A stretch of 11,317 nucleotides of DNA from Actinomycetota bacterium (GTDB taxonomy: Bacteria; Actinomycetota; Actinomycetes; Streptosporangiales; Streptosporangiaceae). How positions within the stretch are numbered: position 1 is the first letter of the stretch; the number at the start of each line of letters is the position of its first letter. Where the stretch lies: assembly GCA_003140115.1 (NCBI GenBank), contig PLIQ01000561.1, positions 19,494-30,810 on the forward strand, in the 5' to 3' direction. Of this stretch, positions 1 through 5,682 are shown piece after piece. Position numbers and translations under genes: made by a program. Under the pieces are notes generated by a model, which saw only the letters and a program-made list of their open reading frames with translations, was not told where the DNA came from and ran no database searches.

Positions 1-2682
1 TACGCCACCGAGGCCAAGGCCCCTCACTTCACCGGTCCGCGCAGGCTGACCCTGCAGAACTGGCCGGTGTCCACCCGGCTGATCGCCGTGATCATCCTGG
101 CCCTGCTCATGGGCCTGGTCTTCGGTGGGCTGCAGGTCGGGTCGGCAGTCGACAGCGCGGACGAGTTCGGCCGGGTGTCGCAGCTCGCCATTCTCGGACA
201 GCAGGTCGCCGACCTGGTGCAGGCGCTGGAGACCGAGCGCGACCAGACCGCCGGGATCGCGCCCCTGACCCAGACCAGCAGCCTGAACGGCGCGTACCGC
301 GCCACCGGCGTCGCGGCGGCCCGGGTCCAGGCGCTGGCCGCCGGGATCGGCGGTTCCTACCCGGCTAACATCCAGGCCCGGGTGGCCACCGTGATCTCCG
401 ACATCCAGGACCTCCCGGGCCTGCGCATCACGGCTCAGGCCAGCCAGTCCGCGCTGGCGGTGATCGGCGCCTATGCCCGCCCTATTACCGACATGATCGC
501 CCTGGAGGACCAGATCGGGCAGGGCGAGTCCGACTCCTCCCTGGTCAGTGACGTCCAGACGCTCAACGCGATGGCCCTGGCCAAGGACCAGGCGGCGCAG
601 CAGCGCGCGCTGCTGTTCAACGCGTTCCTGCACCATGCCTTCGCCGACCAGGAGCAGCAGGCGCTGATCACCGCCCAGTCCGGACAGCTCATCGACCTGA
701 CGGCGTTCAGCACGACAGCGACGCCGGCCGAGCAGAGCATGTACGACAGCACCGTGGCCGGGACGCCGTCCTACGAGCTGTCCGAGAACATCGAGATCTT
801 CGTCCAGGGCGCCGACAGCCTGGCCGGCGGCACGAGTGCCCTGGGCATCAAGCAGTCGCAGGCGCCGCAGGTGTGGTACCGGGCCCAGTCCGGCACGGTC
901 GACGGCATGCAGCAGGTCGAGCTGGATGTAGCCCAGAACATCGTCGCGCGGGCCCACTCGCTGCAGAGCAACGCGCACCGGTCCGCGCTGCTCACCGCCA
1001 TCCTGGTCGCGGTCATCCTGCTCCTGGTCCTGATCGCCACCGTCGCCGTGGCCCGGTCCCTGGTCGGGCCGCTGCGCAGGCTGCGCGAAGGCGCGCTCAA
1101 CATCGCCGCGGTGGAACTGCCGGAGCGGGTCCGGATGCTGGGCGAGACCCAGGACCCCGCCACCAGCCTGGAGGTGGCGCCGATCGACGTGTTGTCCGGC
1201 GACGAGATCGGCCAGGTGGCCCGGGCGTTCGACCAGGTCCACTCCGAGGCGGTGCGGCTGGCCAGCAACGAGGCCATGCTGCGTAACAGCTTCAACGCCG
1301 TGTTCGTCAACCTGTCCCGGCGCAGCCAGTCCCTGATCGAGCGCCTGGTACGCATGATCGACTCCCTCGAGCAGAACGAGGATAACCCCGAGCGGCTGTC
1401 CAACCTGTTCACCATGGACCACCTGGTCACCCGCATGCGCCGCAACTCCGAGAACCTGCTCCTGCTGGCCGGGCACGAGAGCACCCGCAAGTGGAGCGAT
1501 CCGGTGTCGCTGGCCGACGTGGCCCGGGCCGCGGTCTCGGAGATCGAGCAGTACAGCCGGGTGACCCTGAAGATCCAGCCGGGGATCGCGGTCACCGGGC
1601 AGGCGGTCTCCGACGTCGTGCACCTGCTGGCCGAGGTGATCGAGAACGCCACGATCTTCTCCTCCAAGGACACCTCGGTGCAGGTGGCCGCCGAGGAGCT
1701 GACCAGCGGCGGCGTGCTGATCGAGGTCAGCGACGGCGGGGTGGGCGTGCCGGAGGCCCGGCTGGCCGAGATGAACTGGCGGCTGGACAACCCGCCGGTC
1801 ATGGACGTGTCCGTGTCGCGGCACATGGGGCTGTTCGCGGTGGCCCGGCTGGCTGAACGGCACGGGGTTCGGGTCCGGCTGCGACCGCGGTCGCCGCACG
1901 GGCTGACCGCCTTGATCTGGCTGCCGGACGGCGTCACCGAGCGGGAAGCCAGCCTGTACGGCGCGCGGTCCCGCGCGCTGGCCGCGCAGGCGGACTTCTC
2001 GAGCCGGGAGATGCCCGCCGGTTACGACCTGCGGGTCCCGGGCCCGGTCTCTGAGGTCCAGCCCGCGAACCACCGGCGCGACGTCATCGTGCCCGAGCCT
2101 GCCGTTACCGGACCGCCTGCCTTCAGTGGTCCGCCCGCCGTCAGCGGTCCGCCCGCCGTCAGCGGCTCGCCTGCCTTCAGTGGCTCGGCCGCCGGGACTG
2201 GCCCGGTGCCGGTCGCCGCGACTGCGGCGAGGTCGGACTGGTTCCGGAGCCGGTCGGCGGGCGGCATGGGTAACGGCGCTGCTGCGGCTGCGGCGGCCGG
2301 GGCCGGGGCTGGGGCCGGGGCCGGGGCCGGGGCCGCGCTGCCGGATGGCCGCGGGGCGGCCGGGTCCGATGGGTGGGCGGTTGGCAGGCACGCGGCCCAG
2401 GTCATCGCCGAGCCGGTCCGGGGCAACCTCACGTCCGCCGGACTGCCCACGCGCATCCCGCAGGCGAACCTCATTCCCGGCTCCGTGGGCGGCGGTCGCC
2501 CGGCGGGCCACGGCTGGGCCAGCCGCTCGGGATCCGGGCCGGCTACGCCAGTTACCTCACCGACCACACCGCGATCACCGCGATCACCTGACGTGGCCCG
2601 CAACCGCCTGAGTGGGTTCCAGCGCGGGGTCCGCCGCGCCAAAGGCCTGACCCCCGACGACGGAGAGGGAGCCGACCGTTGA
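1..2682 (+). CDS. NIT/HAMP/HATPase sensor histidine kinase, CvnA-like (5' end outside window)
   Basis: This is a membrane sensor kinase of the type that heads actinobacterial conservons, and it should relay an extracellular signal to the roadblock protein encoded next. The frame is open from base 1, and the first possible start in the window (GTG 67) has no ribosome binding site. The preceding codons read LTLQNWP before VSTRLI, a segment that normally lies inside these proteins, so the true start is upstream. Numbered from GTG 67, there is a membrane helix at about 5-25, an extracellular helical NIT-like region at about 30-300, a second membrane helix at about 306-330, and HAMP to about 395. 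The dimerisation/phosphoacceptor-like helix contains FTMDHLVTRMRR. The ATPase domain follows, with the N box ENAT at 525-528, DGGVG at 556-560 and HMGLF at 586-590. Residues after about 640 form a disordered Pro/Ala/Gly tail. The end overlaps the next gene by 4 bases. The family call is secure; the ligand is unknown. Confidence 0.9.
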   Translation, partial: YATEAKAPHFTGPRRLTLQNWPVSTRLIAVIILALLMGLVFGGLQVGSAVDSADEFGRVSQLAILGQQVADLVQALETERDQTAGIAPLTQTSSLNGAYRATGVAAARVQALAAGIGGSYPANIQARVATVISDIQDLPGLRITAQASQSALAVIGAYARPITDMIALEDQIGQGESDSSLVSDVQTLNAMALAKDQAAQQRALLFNAFLHHAFADQEQQALITAQSGQLIDLTAFSTTATPAEQSMYDSTVAGTPSYELSENIEIFVQGADSLAGGTSALGIKQSQAPQVWYRAQSGTVDGMQQVELDVAQNIVARAHSLQSNAHRSALLTAILVAVILLLVLIATVAVARSLVGPLRRLREGALNIAAVELPERVRMLGETQDPATSLEVAPIDVLSGDEIGQVARAFDQVHSEAVRLASNEAMLRNSFNAVFVNLSRRSQSLIERLVRMIDSLEQNEDNPERLSNLFTMDHLVTRMRRNSENLLLLAGHESTRKWSDPVSLADVARAAVSEIEQYSRVTLKIQPGIAVTGQAVSDVVHLLAEVIENATIFSSKDTSVQVAAEELTSGGVLIEVSDGGVGVPEARLAEMNWRLDNPPVMDVSVSRHMGLFAVARLAERHGVRVRLRPRSPHGLTALIWLPDGVTEREASLYGARSRALAAQADFSSREMPAGYDLRVPGPVSEVQPANHRRDVIVPEPAVTGPPAFSGPPAVSGPPAVSGSPAFSGSAAGTGPVPVAATAARSDWFRSRSAGGMGNGAAAAAAAGAGAGAGAGAGAALPDGRGAAGSDGWAVGRHAAQVIAEPVRGNLTSAGLPTRIPQANLIPGSVGGGRPAGHGWASRSGSGPATPVTSPTTPRSPRSPDVARNRLSGFQRGVRRAKGLTPDDGEGADR
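2110..2181 (+). repeat. Four 18-bp in-frame tandem repeats in the kinase tail
   Basis: Four consecutive 18-base units encode G-[PS]-P-A-[FV]-S. The units are 2110-2127, 2128-2145, 2146-2163 and 2164-2181. The second and third are identical at the DNA level, and the outer two share the Phe-Ser version. The array lies in the disordered C-terminal tail, so its copy number could vary without changing the reading frame. Confidence 0.85.
2275..2337 (+). repeat. Ala-run/Gly-Ala dipeptide low-complexity tract
   Basis: This stretch encodes a run of Ala followed by alternating Gly-Ala, built from repeated GGGGCC-type hexamers (GGG GCC and GGG GCT codons). It sits in the C-terminal tail of the sensor kinase. 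Such simple-sequence DNA is prone to slippage, and an in-frame change would alter only tail length. Confidence 0.8.
2662..2670 (+). promoter_or_regulatory. Ribosome binding site deciding the TTG start of the roadblock gene
   Basis: The purine run GGAGAGGGA ends eight bases before TTG 2679. This supports a TTG start that overlaps the kinase stop as TTGA, that is, translational coupling of the two genes. Confidence 0.75.
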
Positions 2683-3083
2683 GTTACGCATACCGCCAGG
2701 ACCTGAGCTGGCTCGTCACCGACTTCACCACGCGAGTCGCGGATGTCGCGCATGCGGCCGTGGTATCCGCGGACGGCGTGCCGCTCGCGCTCTCCGAACA
2801 CATCCCTGATGGTTTCGCCGCGCAGCTCGCGGCCATCATCTCGGGGCTGACCAGCCTGATGCAGGGTGCCGCGCGGATGTTCGAGGCCGGTGATCCCACC
2901 CAGGCCCTGGTGGAGATGGAAGGCGGGCTGATGTTCGTCATGGCCATCAGCGGAGGCTCCAGCCTGGCCGTTCTGGCCGCTCCGGAGTGCGACACCGACC
3001 TGGTGGCCTACGAGATGACGCGGCTGGTCGAGGCGGTCGGTGACGTGCTGACCCCTGCTACCCGCGCCCCGTACGGCACCTGA
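2679..3083 (+). CDS. Roadblock/LC7 domain protein, CvnB-like
   Basis: This small cytoplasmic protein of 134 residues has the roadblock/LC7 fold, the family of MglB and the conservon CvnB proteins. Those proteins bind or regulate small GTPases and work beside the sensor kinase. The whole length fits one domain: an N-terminal helix (LSWLVTDFTTRV), a strand with ADGVPLALS at 31-39, a long central helix at about 45-70, and strands around EGGLMFVMAI and SSLAVLAAPECD, followed by a C-terminal helix. It is coupled to the kinase by a TTGA overlap and a strong ribosome binding site, so the two are very likely cotranscribed. No DUF742 or GTPase gene follows. Seventeen bases later the opposite-strand acetyltransferase gene ends. 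The family assignment is firm; the partner GTPase, if one exists, is not in this window. Confidence 0.9.
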   Translation: MSYAYRQDLSWLVTDFTTRVADVAHAAVVSADGVPLALSEHIPDGFAAQLAAIISGLTSLMQGAARMFEAGDPTQALVEMEGGLMFVMAISGGSSLAVLAAPECDTDLVAYEMTRLVEAVGDVLTPATRAPYGT

Positions 3084-3100
3084 GGTTGCCGGTCGCTCCG

Positions 3101-4057
3101 TTAGGTGAGTTGCTTTCGGTACGCCGTCCAGGTGTGCGCCACGGTGAACCCGGCCCGTTCGTACAGCCGGACGGCCCCGGTGAGCGAGTCGGCATCCACC
3201 CCCAGTGACGCCCGGTCGTACCCGTTCGCGCGGGCGGCGGACATCGCGGTCATCAGCAGGGCGGTGGCGATGCCCCGCTTGCGGCCGGCCGCGCGCGTGC
3301 CGATCAGGGCGATGTGCAGGTCACGATGCCCGGTCCGCTCGTGGTAGGCCTCGTACTCCTGGCCGATCAGCATGCCGAGCGGCTCGGACCCCTGGTAGGC
3401 CAGGAAGCTGAGCCCGGGCCGGAAGGCGCTGGAGGCCAGGAAGTACGCCCAGCTTTCCGCGCTGGTCTCGATCGAGCCCCAGTGGTCACGGAACGACTCG
3501 TTGCGGATTTGGCGGGCGTGTTCGGCCAGGTCCGGCGCGTAACCGACGATCGTCACGCCCGCTGGAATCTCGGCCGCCGAGATGGGCGCCGACAGGTCCC
3601 TGACCATCGAGTGGAACCAGCGCACGGGCCGGTAACCCCGCTGCTCGTGCAGCGCGACCGCCCCGGCGTTGGTCGACAGGCACCCGCTCGACAGCGACAG
3701 CTGGCGGCCGGGAAAAAGGTCCTTGTGCAGCGGAACCGCGGTCTGTTCGGCCCAGTCCAGGAGCTCCGCGCCGAGCCCGCGACCGCGGTACGAGGGGTGC
3801 ACTCCGCCTTCGTGCAGGATGGTGTGCTCCGGGTCGGCGACGCCGCGGAGGGTCAGCATTCCGTAGCCGATCATGGTGCGGCCTTCGTAGATCGCTACCG
3901 AGCCGCGCGCGAAATCGTGCCTCGGGTGGCCGAAGGTCTCCTGCACGTCCTGCTCGCTGGTGTGGTCGTCGGTCCCGTCCGCATTCGCGATCGCGGTCAG
4001 CAGCGTGACCCAGTCTCCCGCGTCAGCCGGCGCCAGCGGCCGTCTGTCGAAGCCCAT
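3101..4057 (-). CDS. Two-domain GNAT N-acetyltransferase
   Basis: This predicted soluble acetyltransferase of 318 residues is built from two GNAT folds in tandem and would transfer acetyl from acetyl-CoA to an unknown amine. The N-terminal domain carries the acetyl-CoA loop VHPSYRGRGLGAELL at 86-100 and ends near HEQRGYRPVRWF. The C-terminal domain has GTRAAGRKRGIATALL at 253-268 and closes with LYERAGFTVAHTW at 298-310. The ATG at 4057 is chosen because the domain begins at once (MGFDRRPLAPADAGDWV). The frame stays open back to 4492, but that part has no GNAT similarity and is antisense to the SRPBCC gene. No clear ribosome binding site precedes the ATG, so a leaderless start is possible. 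It diverges from the SRPBCC-ArsR-DUF899 operon and converges on the roadblock gene. Mycothiol synthase MshD has the same double-GNAT layout, but nothing here specifically supports that function. Confidence 0.85.
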   Translation of the reverse strand: MGFDRRPLAPADAGDWVTLLTAIANADGTDDHTSEQDVQETFGHPRHDFARGSVAIYEGRTMIGYGMLTLRGVADPEHTILHEGGVHPSYRGRGLGAELLDWAEQTAVPLHKDLFPGRQLSLSSGCLSTNAGAVALHEQRGYRPVRWFHSMVRDLSAPISAAEIPAGVTIVGYAPDLAEHARQIRNESFRDHWGSIETSAESWAYFLASSAFRPGLSFLAYQGSEPLGMLIGQEYEAYHERTGHRDLHIALIGTRAAGRKRGIATALLMTAMSAARANGYDRASLGVDADSLTGAVRLYERAGFTVAHTWTAYRKQLT

Positions 4058-4090
4058 GGTCAACGATTGTGTCTCAGGTCTGGGGCGGGG

Positions 4091-4103
4091 CCAAACGGTT
4101 TGG
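4091..4103. promoter_or_regulatory. 13-bp perfect palindrome in divergent spacer (candidate operator)
   Basis: CCAAAC-G-GTTTGG is a perfect dyad in the 81-base spacer between the divergent acetyltransferase and SRPBCC-ArsR-DUF899 genes. It is a natural candidate binding site for the ArsR-family protein of that operon. The role is inferred from position and symmetry only. Confidence 0.45.
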
Positions 4104-4108
4104 TCACC

Positions 4109-4141
4109 TGCAATCACCGGTTGCACATCTATGCTTAGATG
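4109..4141. promoter_or_regulatory. Two adjacent dyads overlapping the SRPBCC promoter and start
   Basis: TGCAA (4109-4113) pairs with TTGCA (4121-4125). Directly after it, CATCTA (4126-4131) pairs with TAGATG (4136-4141) around a 4-base centre. The second dyad contains a possible -10 element, TATGCT (4130-4135), and the SRPBCC ATG itself. A repressor bound here would block both transcription and a leaderless start. Both the promoter and operator roles are inferred. Confidence 0.4.
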
Positions 4142-4501
4142 AGCCAGTGGTTCGCCGACCGGGTGGAACTGGTCGTGGAACCAGGCGCTCATGGCTACAT
4201 GCAGTTCGGGGACCAGGGCGGCCCGGTGGTCGTGGAGACGGTCGATCCGCCGACTCGCTTCTCGTTCCGCTGGAACTATCCCGACGGGGAGGAACCAGTG
4301 ACCGGCAACTCGATGCTCGTCGAGTTCACGCTGACGCCGGAAGGCAGCGAGCGGACCCGTCTTCGAGTGTCCGAAAGCGGCCACGAGCTGCTCGCCTGGC
4401 CCGACGCGGAGAAGCAACGTTACGCCGAAGAGCACTGGGACGGCTGGGCCGAGTACCTGGACCGCCTCGCCCGCATCCTCGCGAAGCGCCAACCACGATG
4501 A
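4139..4501 (+). CDS. SRPBCC (AHSA1-like) domain protein, N-terminally short
   Basis: This SRPBCC/AHSA1-type protein of 120 residues belongs to a family of small proteins with a hydrophobic ligand cavity, often encoded with ArsR-type repressors. It starts directly at SQWFADRVEL, which in typical relatives comes after a first strand and helix of some 25-30 residues (the APxxxVW region). The usual later parts are present: VVVETVDPPTRFSFRWNYP, SMLVEFTLTPEGSERTRLRVSESG and the C-terminal helix WDGWAEYLDRLARIL. An in-frame TAG lies immediately before the ATG, so the frame cannot extend upstream, and no ribosome binding site is seen. A TATGCT element just upstream suggests leaderless transcription. 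The stop overlaps the next ATG (ATGA). It may be a shortened functional protein or a remnant kept in the operon; ligand and role are unknown. Confidence 0.75.
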   Translation: MSQWFADRVELVVEPGAHGYMQFGDQGGPVVVETVDPPTRFSFRWNYPDGEEPVTGNSMLVEFTLTPEGSERTRLRVSESGHELLAWPDAEKQRYAEEHWDGWAEYLDRLARILAKRQPR

Positions 4502-4872
4502 CGGCGCAGGCCGATGACGAGTTGTGGTCGGCCATCGCCGACCCGTCTCGTCGCCGGGTCCTCGACCTCCTGGTCAGCAACGGTGACGTCAGCGCCAGTT
4601 GGCTGGCTGGCCACGTGCCCTTCTCTCGCCAGGCGGTCTCCAAACATCTCGTCGTGCTCGAACAGGCCGGGCTGGTCAGCCGGCACAAGCAGGGCCGGGA
4701 GGTTCTCTACCAGGTAGAAGCCCACCGCCTCGACCAAGCCACCCGGGCCATGGCTGACCTCGCCGCGCAATGGGACCGGCGACTGGCCACGATCAAACGG
4801 ATCGCCGAAGCAGCGCACGCAGAAGCCGCAGGCTCTAACCCTCCCAGCCAAGGAGACCGCCATGAAGGATGA
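4498..4872 (+). CDS. ArsR-family winged-helix transcriptional repressor
   Basis: This DNA-binding repressor of 124 residues has an ArsR/SmtB-type winged helix. ELWSAIADPSRRRVLDLL (about 8-25) is the typical first helix. The recognition helix lies in FSRQAVSKHLVVLEQAGLV at 42-60, and the wing is SRHKQGREVLYQVE at 61-74. There are no cysteines at all, so the classical ArsR/SmtB metal sites are absent and sensing of As, Cd or Zn is unlikely. It belongs with the branch paired with SRPBCC proteins. The ATG overlaps the SRPBCC stop (ATGA), and its own end overlaps the DUF899 start by 11 bases, so all three are translationally linked. The frame is open far upstream, but those codons run through another gene. 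Autoregulation through the dyads at 4091-4141 is likely but inferred. Confidence 0.9.
   Translation: MTAQADDELWSAIADPSRRRVLDLLVSNGDVSASWLAGHVPFSRQAVSKHLVVLEQAGLVSRHKQGREVLYQVEAHRLDQATRAMADLAAQWDRRLATIKRIAEAAHAEAAGSNPPSQGDRHEG
4850..4856 (+). promoter_or_regulatory. Ribosome binding site of the DUF899 gene, inside arsR-like gene
   Basis: AAGGAGA lies five bases before ATG 4862 and within the last codons of the ArsR-family gene. It fixes the DUF899 start despite the 11-base overlap of the two genes. Confidence 0.85.
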
Positions 4873-5668
4873 ATCAGCGAACCCCGGCGCGCCGACCGTC
4901 GGCGGCACCAGTGCACCGCGCCTGCCTGCGGCCGTCGACCGGGCCGCCTTCGAGGTCGAACTTGACCGGCTGCGGGACCGGGAGAAGGCGCACACCCGCG
5001 AAGGCGACGCGATCGCGGCGGCCCGGCGGCTGCTGCCCATGACCGAGGTCGACGCCAGCCTCCCGCTGGCTGGGCCGCACGGGCCGCTCACCCTGCTCGA
5101 CGCGTTCGAAGGGCGCCGACAGCTCATCGCCTACTACTTCATGTGGTGGGCCGGCCATCCCGCCGCCGAGCAGTGCGAGGGCTGCACCTGGGTCACCACC
5201 CAGGTCACGGACCTGTCCTACTTGCATTCCCGGGACATTACCTACGCGGTCTTCTGCCAGGGCCCCTACGACGCAAGCGCCCGCTACCGCGACTTCATGG
5301 GCTGGGACGTGCCCTGGTACTCAGCCCAGGACTCCCTCGGCGCGCTTCTGACCGGGCGCCAGCTCGGCTTGTTCCACCTGGTGTGCTACCTACGGGACGG
5401 CGACCGCGTCTTCGAAACCTACTGGACGAAACGCCGCGGCGTCGAGGCCCTAGACTACAGCTACGCGCTCATGGACCTGACCGTGTACGGACGCCAGGAG
5501 TCATGGGAGGTCTCGCCCCCCGGCTGGCCGCAACAGTGCTCCAACACGCGGACCGACGGCGGCTCACCCGAATGGCCACCAGTGTCGGTGTGGCCGGGCG
5601 GACGCCCCATCGCCCAGTGGCCGCGACTCGACACCGGACGCTCTGACGATCTCGCCGTCGGGCCCTGA
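4862..5668 (+). CDS. DUF899 family thioredoxin-like protein
   Basis: This cytoplasmic protein of 268 residues belongs to DUF899, a thioredoxin-fold family of unproven function often found with ArsR and SRPBCC genes. Diagnostic segments are LPMTEVDASLPL at 58-69, TLLDAFEGRRQLIAYYFM at 77-94, the cysteine pair CEGC at 105-108 where the family has its C-x-x-C, YLHSRDITYAVFCQGP at 120-135, FMGWDVPWYS at 145-154, and the late signature MDLTVYGRQESWEVSPPGWPQ ending near 224. About 44 Pro/Trp-rich residues follow, with RPIAQWPRL. The start is fixed by AAGGAGA at 4850-4856. It is the last gene of the operon and ends 14 bases from the convergent HNH gene. A redox or peroxiredoxin-like role is plausible from the fold but not shown. 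Confidence 0.88.
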   Translation: MKDESANPGAPTVGGTSAPRLPAAVDRAAFEVELDRLRDREKAHTREGDAIAAARRLLPMTEVDASLPLAGPHGPLTLLDAFEGRRQLIAYYFMWWAGHPAAEQCEGCTWVTTQVTDLSYLHSRDITYAVFCQGPYDASARYRDFMGWDVPWYSAQDSLGALLTGRQLGLFHLVCYLRDGDRVFETYWTKRRGVEALDYSYALMDLTVYGRQESWEVSPPGWPQQCSNTRTDGGSPEWPPVSVWPGGRPIAQWPRLDTGRSDDLAVGP

Positions 5669-5682
5669 GCTGCGGGCGGCCG

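Noticed and set aside
771..1937. Long - strand open frame inside the sensor kinase gene
   Set aside because: Ser/Arg/Thr-rich antisense frame typical of GC-rich coding DNA, with no domain signature.
2022..2801. - strand frame of 259 codons over the kinase tail
   Set aside because: Mirror image of the Pro/Ala/Gly-rich tail repeats; no domain and no ribosome binding site.
3084..3100. Bidirectional terminator between the convergent roadblock and acetyltransferase genes
   Set aside because: Only 17 bases, without a stem or T-run.
3314..4138. + strand frame antisense to the acetyltransferase
   Set aside because: No family features; the opposite strand has two clear GNAT motifs.
4058..4492. 145-residue N-terminal extension of the acetyltransferase frame
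   Set aside because: It is antisense to the SRPBCC gene and crosses the divergent spacer; the GNAT domain begins right at ATG 4057.
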